Positions 53,456 to 62,378 of a stretch of DNA of 64,000 bases are shown one piece after another (positions within the stretch are counted from its first letter, which is position 1; the number at the start of each line of letters is the position of its first letter). The stretch spans positions 5,640,501 through 5,704,500 of the forward strand of contig JAWKLJ010000001.1 of the NCBI GenBank assembly GCA_041392805.1. Reading direction: 5' to 3'. Source of the stretch: Saprospiraceae bacterium (GTDB lineage Bacteria; Bacteroidota; Bacteroidia; Chitinophagales; Saprospiraceae). Position numbers and translations under genes: made by a program. The notes beneath the pieces were generated by a model. That model was given only the letters and a program-made list of their open reading frames with translations, was not told the DNA's origin and made no database searches.

Positions 53456-55999
53456 ATGATAAAAAAGATATTTACGCTTACCCTCGCCATTGGGGCAAGC
53501 TTTATGCTGGCCGCCCAACCTATCAGCAAGTCATCCTATGAAACCATGATCGAAACGGCTGAGGAAACCATGGCCAAAGGAGATTTTTATAATGCCATTG
53601 AATGGTATGAAAAGGCTTATGAAGAGAGAAGTGACAAAAGCTTACTGCCCATCTTGGCTAAACTTAATTATAATTTAAGGGATTATGTTCGTGCAGAACG
53701 CTATTATTCGCGAATTTTTCGTAGAGATGCCGATGAGGCATTGAGTGCCGAACGTTTTACTTATGGCCGGGTATTAAAAATGAATGGTAAATATGATGAC
53801 GCCATTGTCGAATTCCAAACGTTCATAGAGGAAACCAAAGACCCAGTGCTCAAGGAACTGGCACAGTCTGAATTGATTGGTGCAGAAATGGCCATGTCGA
53901 TGTCTGCCAATACCCAAGGGGTAACCTTAGAAAATGCTGGTAATACGATTAATACCAAGACGAGTGAATATGCGCCTGCACTTTCACCCGATGGCAACAC
54001 GCTTTACTTCTCCATGTTGCAAGAATCTGATGATGTGACCTATGTAGATGAAGATAATACTGATTTCCATGCCAAAATATTTATGTCAACCAAAAGTGAT
54101 AAAGGTTGGGGCAAGCCCAGTGTTTTGGATGAAAAAATCAATCGACCTGGCACCAATTCGGTTAATACCGCACTGTCTCCCGATGGACGACGTTTGTTTT
54201 TTTCACGGGCTGTCTTAGAAGGGAATGAGGTGCGCTACAGCAAAATCTATATGAGTGAATTTGGTGATGGCGGATGGCTTGGGGCGAATGAGGTGCAAGG
54301 TGTTAATGGGGATTATATTGCCACCCATCCTGCCGTTGGAGAATTATTCGGTAAAGAGGTTTTGTTCTTTGTATCTGATATGGCTGGCGGAGCTGGCGGT
54401 TTGGATATTTATTACGCAACTTACAAAGGAGATGGGGTATATGCTGACCCCATTCCACTGAGCACAAAAATCAATACAAAAGGAGATGAGGTAACACCTC
54501 ATTATCACGATGGAACCCTCTATTTTAGTTCAACAGGTCACCCTGGTATAGGCGGTTTAGATATCTTTTATACTGTTTGGGATGGAACAACCTGGAGTGA
54601 TCCACTGAATATGGGTAGTGGCTATAACACCAGTGTGGATGATCTTTATTTCAGACTGGATGCTGAAGGTTATAATGGTTTTCTGACTTCCAATCGCGAA
54701 GGAGGTCGTTCTGTAAAAAGTAAAACCTGTTGTGACGATATTTACAGTTTTAGCATTGCTAAATTGTATGCCGACTTAGCCGTTGGGGTATTTGACGAAA
54801 GTAAGAAAAGTTTGGCTGGCGCCACAGTTGAGTTGCTTCCAATTGAGCAAAATAAGCCTGCGGGTCCTGGCAGAAGTCAAACTAAAGACAAAGGAAATCG
54901 TTTCGATTTTGACCTCGAATTGGAAAAAGGATATCGGGTAGTTGCTCGGAGAGAAGGCTATTTCCCTGATTCTGTAGAATTTAATACAGTCGGATTTACG
55001 GAGGTTCAGCATTTGGTTCAAAGACTCTACCTGAAAGCTAAACCTATCCCTCCTCCAGAACCCGAATATGATACCATTACGATGGAACAAGCCATTGTGC
55101 TGGAGAATATTCTTTATGATTTTGATGATGATCGGATTAAAAAAGAATCAGAAACAGATTTGCAAGTGGTAAAAGAGCTCATGTCGGAATATCCGGATAT
55201 GAAAATTGAATTAGGCTCTCATACAGATATTGTAGGTAATGATGATTACAATGAGCGACTTTCGCAGGCAAGGGCCGAATCCGCTCGTAGGTGGCTAGTG
55301 CGAGAGGGGGTTTCCAGGGCGCGGATAGAAGTCAAAGGATATGGCGAAAAAGTTCCCCAAACGGTGAGTGCAAGAATGGCCGCTAATTACCCATTCCTCA
55401 AGGAGGGAGATATATTGACGGAGGCTTATATCAATGCCTTAACAGATAAAAGCCAGCAAGAAATAGCGCACGCTATCAATCGGAGGACCGAATTCAAGAT
55501 CCTGGAAGGTCCTCAGACCATTACGATTAAGAGCACTCGGCTGAAAAAGCGAGAGGTAAATCAAAAATCACCAAATAGAAATAGCAATATTCAGGCGGCG
55601 CCCATGCCATTGGATACCATGAAAATCAGTCAGCTTTCTTCGCTGTATGGGAAGAAAAACCTGAAAGGGGTACCTATAATGAACTTCAAAACGCGAATGG
55701 TTAAATTGGGGGCAGTCAAAAAAGGCGAGAAAAGGCAATTTAAATACGAATTCACCAATATGGGCGATACGGATTTGGTCATCTCTCTTGTTTCTGCTTG
55801 TGATTGTACCACAACTGATTATGCTACAAAGCCAGTTCCTCCAGGCGGCAAAGGGGTCATCAATGTTATCTTCGATAGCACGGATAAAGATGAATCAGAG
55901 GTGATTGATGTTGATGTGATCTTGGAGAATGTAGATCCAGAGACCAATTATCCGATTATCGAACAATTGAAATATACCTTTGAACTGATTGTTAAGTAG
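53456..55999 (+). CDS. PorE-like protein: TPR, propeller, CarboxypepD-reg, OmpA and DUF1573 domains
   Basis: 847 aa. Signal peptide (MIKKIFTLTLAIGASFMLAA), then TPR (YNAIEWYEKAYEERS), PD40-type propeller blades (YAPALSPDGNTLYFSM, NTALSPDGRRLFFSR, HYHDGTLYFSSTGHPGIGGLDIFY), a CarboxypepD-reg-like domain (about 440-520) and an OmpA peptidoglycan-binding domain (LGSHTDIVGNDDYNERLSQAR, near 585). At the C-terminus, about 745-847, is a DUF1573-like Ig domain with SACDCTTTDY, which standard PorE lacks. The OmpA domain would tie the complex to peptidoglycan. The pairing with PorP suggests a T9SS substrate anchor or accessory complex. Confidence 0.85.
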   Translation: MIKKIFTLTLAIGASFMLAAQPISKSSYETMIETAEETMAKGDFYNAIEWYEKAYEERSDKSLLPILAKLNYNLRDYVRAERYYSRIFRRDADEALSAERFTYGRVLKMNGKYDDAIVEFQTFIEETKDPVLKELAQSELIGAEMAMSMSANTQGVTLENAGNTINTKTSEYAPALSPDGNTLYFSMLQESDDVTYVDEDNTDFHAKIFMSTKSDKGWGKPSVLDEKINRPGTNSVNTALSPDGRRLFFSRAVLEGNEVRYSKIYMSEFGDGGWLGANEVQGVNGDYIATHPAVGELFGKEVLFFVSDMAGGAGGLDIYYATYKGDGVYADPIPLSTKINTKGDEVTPHYHDGTLYFSSTGHPGIGGLDIFYTVWDGTTWSDPLNMGSGYNTSVDDLYFRLDAEGYNGFLTSNREGGRSVKSKTCCDDIYSFSIAKLYADLAVGVFDESKKSLAGATVELLPIEQNKPAGPGRSQTKDKGNRFDFDLELEKGYRVVARREGYFPDSVEFNTVGFTEVQHLVQRLYLKAKPIPPPEPEYDTITMEQAIVLENILYDFDDDRIKKESETDLQVVKELMSEYPDMKIELGSHTDIVGNDDYNERLSQARAESARRWLVREGVSRARIEVKGYGEKVPQTVSARMAANYPFLKEGDILTEAYINALTDKSQQEIAHAINRRTEFKILEGPQTITIKSTRLKKREVNQKSPNRNSNIQAAPMPLDTMKISQLSSLYGKKNLKGVPIMNFKTRMVKLGAVKKGEKRQFKYEFTNMGDTDLVISLVSACDCTTTDYATKPVPPGGKGVINVIFDSTDKDESEVIDVDVILENVDPETNYPIIEQLKYTFELIVK

Positions 56000-56075
56000 G
56001 AACCATATAACGAGCAGGTTTCATCCCCTGGTTTTGCTAGGACAGCCTAGCATTTTGACCAGACTTGAAGTTATT

Positions 56076-56109
56076 GGCGCTTGAAAGACCATAGCGTCTT
56101 TCAAGCGCC
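56076..56109 (+). terminator. Hairpin at the end of the PorP/PorE operon
   Basis: GGCGCTTGAAAGAC (56076-56089) pairs perfectly with GTCTTTCAAGCGCC (56096-56109), loop CATAGC. No U-tract follows, but the stem is very stable and 77 nt after the stop. Confidence 0.65.
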
Positions 56110-56259
56110 AAACAAGCATTTACCAACTACTTGTCTTAGGATTGGACAAGGCTACCCCACACAGCGGTTGGTATTTCATGGCTGGTAGCTGAATGCGGCG
56201 ATAGACTTTCGACTATCAACAAGATACTGTTTTTCCTTTCCGGTAGAATAATAGAATAC

Positions 56260-56850
56260 ATGCTGGCAGAAGCACTTGCGTTGAGTTGGGTTGATTGGGT
56301 GGTCACCTTCACTGGAATCATCTATGTTATATTGGCAGCACGAGAGCAGGTATCCTGTTGGTATTGGGGCATGATCAGTTGTAGTTTTTGGGCATATGCC
56401 GATTTTAGTTTTTACCGCCTATATGCCGATGGGTTGCTGCAGGTTTTTTATGCATTGATGAGCCTTTGGGGCCTTTGGCAATGGAAATATGGCCAAAAGG
56501 ATCAACAGGAATTAGCTGTTAGCCGGATGACCGTCCAGGAGCATTTAGGGGTCTGGGGAATTGGATTGTCTGGAGGACTTCTGGCGGGTTATTTCCTTGG
56601 CGCCTATACCAATGCAGCTGCAACTTACCCTGATGCCATTACAACGGTTTTTGCTATACTGACCACCATTTTGCTGATTCAGAAAAAGCTAGAGAATTGG
56701 CTGTATTGGCTCTTAATTGACTTTACCTATCTATTTATTTACGGCAGTAGGGGCGCCTATCTATTTGTGCTAATCATGGTGATCTACCTCATTGTAGCCA
56801 TTCTAGGCTATAAGCATTGGAAGGAACGTTATGTTATTGCTATGACTTGA
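56260..56850 (+). CDS. pnuC: Nicotinamide mononucleotide/riboside transporter PnuC
   Basis: 196 aa, hydrophobic, about seven helices. LSWVDWVVTFTGIIYVILAAREQVSCWYWGM and LLQVFYALMSLWGLWQW are the family signatures; the C-terminal half includes TTILLIQKKLENWLYWLLIDFTYLFIYGSRG. It imports an NAD precursor, most likely nicotinamide riboside, trapped inside by kinase action. The next genes encode Na+-NQR, an NADH-consuming complex, but the 264-nt gap with a promoter makes them separate units. Confidence 0.9.
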   Translation: MLAEALALSWVDWVVTFTGIIYVILAAREQVSCWYWGMISCSFWAYADFSFYRLYADGLLQVFYALMSLWGLWQWKYGQKDQQELAVSRMTVQEHLGVWGIGLSGGLLAGYFLGAYTNAAATYPDAITTVFAILTTILLIQKKLENWLYWLLIDFTYLFIYGSRGAYLFVLIMVIYLIVAILGYKHWKERYVIAMT

Positions 56851-56922
56851 GGCCTATCGAAATCACTATTTAACGCTTCATTTTAGACAAGACGGAGAAA
56901 AGCCACAGCCAAGTTAAGTGTC

Positions 56923-56945
56923 TTATTTAGATGAAATCTAAATAA
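56923..56945. promoter_or_regulatory. Inverted repeat upstream of the nqr promoter
   Basis: TTATTTAGAT and ATCTAAATAA form perfect 10-bp arms around GAA. It lies about 55 nt upstream of the -7 box and may be an operator or part of the pnuC 3' end. Confidence 0.35.
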
Positions 56946-56998
56946 ATACACTGTATAACATTGAATTAGTCTAGATTCTAGATAAATGCAAAAGTTTA

Positions 56999-57006
56999 TA
57001 TCTTTG
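56999..57006 (+). promoter_or_regulatory. Promoter -7 box of the nqr operon (TATCTTTG)
   Basis: Exact match to TAnnTTTG, in the TATCTTTGC context often seen in this phylum. No good TTTG -33 box at the usual distance. Leader about 100 nt to nqrA. Confidence 0.6.
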
Positions 57007-57114
57007 CGGTGATTTTAAGAAGTCAAAATAAACTGCAAATTTTGCCATCTAGTAAATAGTTGTAAATCAATCTGTTATAACTTTTTGAAGTGGCGTTAAC
57101 AAGCAAAATCTAAA

Positions 57115-58752
57115 ATGAGAAGCGGAATAACCAAGATTCTTTTCTTTCTGGTACTCATGCTGACCGCAGATATTGCGTATGGACAATCTGGGCAAAGTGG
57201 TTTCAGCTACTTTATTTACACCCTTTCTGGCATCGCTGTACTTATTTTACTATTCCTGATTATTCAGGTTTCAGATAATCTGTTAGCAGTAGAAGCCAAA
57301 CACATGGGGGCAGATAAAGGCAAAGCCAATTTTTCGATATTTCCTAATATTAAGGAAATATTTTTGCCAAAGAGAGCGGCATATGTCGGGGATGATCCCA
57401 TAACCATCCTCAAGCAAGGACATGATATCTTGCTGGAAGGAGAAGCCCCAAAAGTGATTGCTGCGGATAATCCAGTAAGCACCTATGCTATTCAGCCTCC
57501 TAACTTTACAGGCTTATCTCCCATTCCCAAGTTGTTGGTGGAAGTAGGTGATGAGGTAAAAGCAGGCGACCCTATTTTCTTTGATAAGAAAGTTCCGGAA
57601 GTCAAATATGTGGCGCCTGTAAGTGGTGAGATTATTGAGATCAACCGGGGAGAAAAGCGTTCTATTTCCTCCATTGTTATTCTTGCTGATAAAGACCAGA
57701 AATTTCGTACTTATTCACCATTTGATCTGGAGAAAGGAACGCGGGAAGAATTGGTTGCCTATCTTTTAGATAGTGGTGCTTGGCCTTTGATCCAGCAGCG
57801 ACCTTTTAATGTAGTACCAGCTCCTGGTGATATTCCAAGAGATATTTTCATTTCTACTTTTGATTCGGCACCTTTAGCACCTGACGCCAATTTGGTCGTC
57901 AGCGGAAAAGAAGCGGCCTTTCAAAAGGGGTTGGACGTTTTGGGGAAATTGACGCCAGGCAAGGTTTATCTTGGGTTGAACGCTAAAGGAGACGCAGCAC
58001 CATCGACGGCTTTCACAGCGGCAGAAGGTGTTGAAAAACGCTGGTTTCATGGCAAACACCCAGCAGGTAATGTAGGCGTTCAAATTCACCATATCCAACC
58101 TATCGGATCGCAAGATAAAGTTTGGACACTTGGTGTCCAGGGCGTTATTGCTTTGGGCAATTTGTTCCTCGAAGGAAAATATGATGGTTCCAGGGTAGTT
58201 GTATTAGGTGGTGCTGAGATCAGTAATCCGGTATACCTTCGAACTTACCTGGGCGCGAAGGTTTCCGATTTGTTGAAAGACCAAACGGTTAGCGAAAGAC
58301 CTCGATACATTTCCGGTGATGTGTTATCTGGCCAGCAAAAATCATTGGAGCAATTTTTAAACTTCCACGATGACCAGTTGAGTGTTATTGCCGAGGGAGA
58401 TTATTATGAACTGTTTGGTTGGTTATTGCCTTTATCTCCCAGACCTAGTGTTTCTGGAACGTTCCCTAACTTTTTATTTCCTGACGCCAAATTTAAGGTG
58501 GATACCAATACCCATGGCGAAAAGCGTGCCTTTGTGGTTACCGGACAATACGAGAAAGTGCTGCCAATGGATATTTATCCTCAACATTTGATGAAGGCCA
58601 TTTTAGTGAATGATTTTGAGCGGATAGAAGGCCTTGGCATTTATGAATTGTGCGAAGAGGATATTGCACTTTGCGAATTTGTTTGTACGTCTAAGCAACC
58701 CTTGCAGCAGATATTGCGCAGGGGCCTGGATACCATGCGCGAGCAGAGCTAG
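57115..58752 (+). CDS. nqrA: Na+-translocating NADH:quinone reductase subunit A, N-terminally extended
   Basis: 545 aa, about 100 longer than the usual ~450. The extra N-terminus has a signal-like segment (MRSGITKILFFLVLMLTADIAYG) and a membrane helix (FIYTLSGIAVLILLFLIIQV, about 30-50) followed by a linker; standard NqrA begins near IKEIFLPKRAAYVG. The core has the biotinyl-lipoyl-like fold typical of NqrA (VSGEIIEINRGEKRSISSIVI) and the C-terminal quinone-region parts. It lacks a cofactor of its own in the known complex. First gene of the nqr operon, 54 nt before nqrB. The extension could anchor the subunit in the membrane. Confidence 0.92.
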   Translation: MRSGITKILFFLVLMLTADIAYGQSGQSGFSYFIYTLSGIAVLILLFLIIQVSDNLLAVEAKHMGADKGKANFSIFPNIKEIFLPKRAAYVGDDPITILKQGHDILLEGEAPKVIAADNPVSTYAIQPPNFTGLSPIPKLLVEVGDEVKAGDPIFFDKKVPEVKYVAPVSGEIIEINRGEKRSISSIVILADKDQKFRTYSPFDLEKGTREELVAYLLDSGAWPLIQQRPFNVVPAPGDIPRDIFISTFDSAPLAPDANLVVSGKEAAFQKGLDVLGKLTPGKVYLGLNAKGDAAPSTAFTAAEGVEKRWFHGKHPAGNVGVQIHHIQPIGSQDKVWTLGVQGVIALGNLFLEGKYDGSRVVVLGGAEISNPVYLRTYLGAKVSDLLKDQTVSERPRYISGDVLSGQQKSLEQFLNFHDDQLSVIAEGDYYELFGWLLPLSPRPSVSGTFPNFLFPDAKFKVDTNTHGEKRAFVVTGQYEKVLPMDIYPQHLMKAILVNDFERIEGLGIYELCEEDIALCEFVCTSKQPLQQILRRGLDTMREQS

Positions 58753-58806
58753 CACTGGGATTACCTAAATTAATTGAACATCTTTTTGAAATCGCTATAA
58801 AAGATT

Positions 58807-60123
58807 ATGAAAAAAGCACTGCTGAACTTTTTCCAGCGAATTGAACCGGATAAAAAGAAGTCTCCATTTTTACATACGCTTTATGATGGATTCTTCACCT
58901 TTGCTTTCACACCCAATATCACAACATCGAAAGGGGTACACATCCGTGATGGGATGGATCTCAAGCGGACCATGGTGCATGTGGTGTTAGCCATGCAATT
59001 GTGTTATTTGTTTGGATCCTATAATATTGGCCATCAACACTTTCTTGCGCTTGGACAATATACTGGACTTCTGGAGGGATTCCACCTCAAACTAATACAT
59101 GGTTTAATTAAAATACTGCCCATTTTTATTGTTACACATGTCGTCGGATTGGGTATTGAGTTTTATTATGCCATGCGGAAGGGGCACGGAATAGAAGAAG
59201 GCTTTCTGGTGTCAGGGGCTTTGATTCCCTTGATTATGCCACCAGATATCCCGCTTTGGATACTAACCGTTGCCATCATTTTTGCAGTAGTTATTGGCAA
59301 AGAAGCATTTGGCGGAACGGGCATGAATATTTGGAACGTGGCCCTTTTGGCACGCGTTTTTGTTTTCTTTGCTTATCCTACCTATATTTCCGGTGATGAT
59401 GTTTGGGTTTCTGCCATAGAGAAGACAACTATTAATGATTTACCTGCTTATATTAGCAGCGAGTATGGTTGGGCTCATGGTTTGTTTGATTGGATATTTA
59501 ATGGGGTTGGCTTATCGACCTTTGGTGATGGCGGAGTGCTGGTGGCCGATGGATATACAGGAGCGACGCCCTTGTCTTTAGCGGCAAGTGGTGGTTGGGA
59601 GAATGTAACCAAAGTGTACACCGCTTCTCAGATGTGGTGGGGAACGATTCCTGGTTCTATCGGAGAAACGTCCAAGCCTTTGATCCTACTTGGTGCGCTC
59701 TTCTTAATCATTACCGGCATCGCCAGTTGGCGCATTATGGTGTCAATGGTGCTAGGAACGGCTGTAATGGGACTTATTTTAAATGGCATCGCGCCTAGTG
59801 AATTTACCGATGCGACGCCCAGTATCTTCAAATTTATGGCAGTGCCTTGGTACTATCATTTTTATATGGGCAGTTTCTTTTTCGCAATGGCATTTATGGC
59901 AACTGACCCTGTGACAGCGGCATCCACCAATAGAGGTAAATGGATATATGGCTTCATGATCGGTATGATAGGTTTGATTATTCGGGTGATGAACCCGGCT
60001 TATCCGGAAGGCTGGATGTTGGCTATCTTATTCATGAACACTTTTGCCGCTTTGATCGACCATTACGTTTTGGAAGCAAATATCAGTCGTAGGGCGAAAC
60101 GTTCAGAAGCGGTAGCAGGTTAA
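58807..60123 (+). CDS. nqrB: Na+-NQR subunit B
   Basis: 438 aa integral membrane protein, binds FMN covalently and is part of the sodium channel and quinone site. GYTGATPLSLAA carries the FMN-linked Thr254. LKRTMVHVVLAMQLCYLFGSYN is an early helix, FYMGSFFFAMAFMATDPVTAASTNRGKWIYG a conserved late one. Length near the family average. In the operon between nqrA and nqrC. Confidence 0.96.
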   Translation: MKKALLNFFQRIEPDKKKSPFLHTLYDGFFTFAFTPNITTSKGVHIRDGMDLKRTMVHVVLAMQLCYLFGSYNIGHQHFLALGQYTGLLEGFHLKLIHGLIKILPIFIVTHVVGLGIEFYYAMRKGHGIEEGFLVSGALIPLIMPPDIPLWILTVAIIFAVVIGKEAFGGTGMNIWNVALLARVFVFFAYPTYISGDDVWVSAIEKTTINDLPAYISSEYGWAHGLFDWIFNGVGLSTFGDGGVLVADGYTGATPLSLAASGGWENVTKVYTASQMWWGTIPGSIGETSKPLILLGALFLIITGIASWRIMVSMVLGTAVMGLILNGIAPSEFTDATPSIFKFMAVPWYYHFYMGSFFFAMAFMATDPVTAASTNRGKWIYGFMIGMIGLIIRVMNPAYPEGWMLAILFMNTFAALIDHYVLEANISRRAKRSEAVAG

Positions 60124-60153
60124 ACATATTATCGAAACTAAAATTTAAAAGCT

Positions 60154-60885
60154 GTGGGTACCAGATATGTTGTCATTTTTGTTGTCATTCTAACGGCGAG
60201 TGTAGCCGTTATTCTGACTGGTTTCCGTCAGGTTACGAAGCCCGTTGCGGATAGGAATGAGGATATTTTCAACAAGAGAGCCATCCTAAGCGCGGTAGAA
60301 GATTACATGGGGGAAGGGGTCAAAGTAAAAGACCTTACTGACCTCCAGATACTAGATGTTTTTGAAAAACAAGTTGAGCAAACCGTATTGAATTTGAAAG
60401 GGGAAGTAGTGGAAGGTGTCAAAGCAGAAGATATTGAAACGGCAAAAGAAAAAAAGAAATCTGACGAGGACAGAAGACTTCCTTTATACACCTTTAACCA
60501 GAATGGCAAAAAGTTCTATATCCTTTCGGTGCGCGGCGTAGGTCTTTGGGATGAAATTTGGGGAAATATAGCCTTGGAAAGTGATTTGAGTACGATTTGT
60601 GGTGCTTCTTTTGACCATGCTGGCGAAACGCCGGGCTTGGGGGCTGAAATTAAAGACAACGCTGCTTTCCCAAGACAGTTTAAGGGCAAGAAAATTTTCA
60701 AGGAGGGTGAATTTGTCTCCGTAAATGTTAGAAAAGGTGGTGCTATTGATAAGTTATACGATGTAGATGCAATAACTGGAGCGACGGTTACATCCAACGG
60801 CGTTTCGGAGATGCTTCATCGGGGTATCAAGGATTATTTACCTTATTTAAATAGCCTGCGCAAGCAAAGCATGTTGGTCGAATAA
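60154..60885 (+). CDS. nqrC: Na+-NQR subunit C
   Basis: 243 aa. GTG start at 60154: the frame has a stop 15 nt upstream and no ATG between, and the next codons give VGTRYVVIFVVILTASVAVI, one membrane helix. The periplasmic flavin domain ends in AITGATVTSNGV, with Thr211 the FMN phosphoester site. It is 30 nt after nqrB. Sequence agrees with NqrC throughout (GLWDEIWGNIALESDL, GETPGLGAEI). Confidence 0.95.
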   Translation: MGTRYVVIFVVILTASVAVILTGFRQVTKPVADRNEDIFNKRAILSAVEDYMGEGVKVKDLTDLQILDVFEKQVEQTVLNLKGEVVEGVKAEDIETAKEKKKSDEDRRLPLYTFNQNGKKFYILSVRGVGLWDEIWGNIALESDLSTICGASFDHAGETPGLGAEIKDNAAFPRQFKGKKIFKEGEFVSVNVRKGGAIDKLYDVDAITGATVTSNGVSEMLHRGIKDYLPYLNSLRKQSMLVE

Positions 60886-60950
60886 GGGATGTGTAAAACA
60901 TTCCGATGTAAAAAAGGATTTCAATTGATTCATATAGAAAATCAAGCATA

Positions 60951-61667
60951 ATGGCTGAAACAGTAGAAAAAACTGCCACCAAAACGGCAGAACCTTTTTT
61001 TGGGAAAGTAGAAAAGAAGCTGTTGACGGACCCATTGAATGACAATAACCCGATTACTGTCCAAATACTGGGGATTTGTTCGGCTCTTGCCGTTACCTCA
61101 TTGGTATGGCCATCTTTGGTTATGGCTATTGCGGTCATTTTTGTAACGGCTTTTTCCAACTTATTTACATCCTTACTGAGAAGTTATATTCCCAAGCAGG
61201 TTCGTATGATCGTACAATTGGTGATTATCGCTTTTTTGGTATCTATGGTTGAGTTAACCTTGAAATACCTCAATTACCCAGTGTATAAACAACTATCCGT
61301 TTACATTGGCTTGATTATTACCAATTGCATCGTAATGGGACGCTTGGAGGCCTTCGCTATGGCGAACAAGCCTTGGCGATCATTTCTTGATGGCATTGGT
61401 AATGGCTTGGGCTATGGTGCTATCTTGGTCATGGTAGGTTTTATTCGAGAAATTTTTGGTAAGGGAAGTCTTTTTGCTAGTAGCCCCTTTGAATGGAAAA
61501 TCATCGGACCATCTGCAGAATATTCTATCGACACCACTAACAGTGTAATGTTTGGGTGGTACGCCAATAATAACTTAATGGTACTTTCGGCTGCTGCGAT
61601 GTTCATTATTGGTATAATGATCTGGATTCAGCGTAGCTACAACAAGAAGTTGGTTGATGTATCCTAA
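60951..61667 (+). CDS. nqrD: Na+-NQR subunit D
   Basis: 238 aa, about 30 residues longer at the N-terminus than many NqrD (MAETVEKTATKTAEPFFGKV, polar). Six membrane helices follow. ICSALAVTSLVWPSLVMAIAV carries a conserved Cys in the membrane; IGLIITNCIVMGRLEAFAM has a second Cys. In the known complex NqrD and NqrE share an iron centre bound by such cysteines. Start at the ATG at 60951. Confidence 0.95.
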   Translation: MAETVEKTATKTAEPFFGKVEKKLLTDPLNDNNPITVQILGICSALAVTSLVWPSLVMAIAVIFVTAFSNLFTSLLRSYIPKQVRMIVQLVIIAFLVSMVELTLKYLNYPVYKQLSVYIGLIITNCIVMGRLEAFAMANKPWRSFLDGIGNGLGYGAILVMVGFIREIFGKGSLFASSPFEWKIIGPSAEYSIDTTNSVMFGWYANNNLMVLSAAAMFIIGIMIWIQRSYNKKLVDVS

Positions 61668-61716
61668 AGGTAGGATATACATTCTTATTTATCAAAGCTA
61701 ATTAAACGCTAATATA

Positions 61717-62334
61717 ATGGGCGATTTTATAAATGTATTCGTCAAAGCCGCTTTTATCGACAATATGGTATTGGCCTATTTCCTGGGAATGTGCTCTTAC
61801 CTGGCGGTATCAAAATCTGTTAAAACAGCATTTGGCTTGGGTTTAGCCGTTATTTTTGTGCTTGGTATCACCATGCCAATTAACTGGGTTATCCAAGAGT
61901 ATTTGTTGTCAGAAAATGGACTTTTAGGAATTGACTTAACCTTTTTACGATTTATTTTGTTTATCGCTGTGATTGCATCAATGGTGCAGTTGGTAGAGAT
62001 GGTGGTAGAAAAATATTCGCCTAGCCTATATTCGGCTTTGGGAATTTTTCTTCCCTTGATCACGGTAAACTGCGCGATTCTTGGCGGCTCTTTGTTTATG
62101 GTAGCTCGGGATTATAATTTCTCTCAATCTGTTGCATTTGGATTAGGGGGAGGTTTTGGATGGTTCCTGGCGATCATTGCGATTGCTGCTATTCGCGAAA
62201 AAATCCGCTACTCGGCTATCCCTGCGCCATTACGTGGCTTGGGTATGGCTTTTATTCTGACAGGTTTGATGGGTATGGCTTTTATGAGCCTTATGGGTAT
62301 TGATCCTGCGGTTTTTGGTGGCGCTGGAAATTAA
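61717..62334 (+). CDS. nqrE: Na+-NQR subunit E
   Basis: 205 aa, six helices. FFLGMCSYLAVSK-like (YFLGMCSYLAVSKSVKTAFG) and LPLITVNCAILGGSLF carry the membrane cysteines that pair with those of NqrD. Paralog of NqrD with opposite topology. 49 nt after nqrD. Confidence 0.96.
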   Translation: MGDFINVFVKAAFIDNMVLAYFLGMCSYLAVSKSVKTAFGLGLAVIFVLGITMPINWVIQEYLLSENGLLGIDLTFLRFILFIAVIASMVQLVEMVVEKYSPSLYSALGIFLPLITVNCAILGGSLFMVARDYNFSQSVAFGLGGGFGWFLAIIAIAAIREKIRYSAIPAPLRGLGMAFILTGLMGMAFMSLMGIDPAVFGGAGN

Positions 62335-62378
62335 GTAAGCATAGTACTGAATTACTACTAAATCACAATAAAGCAACG

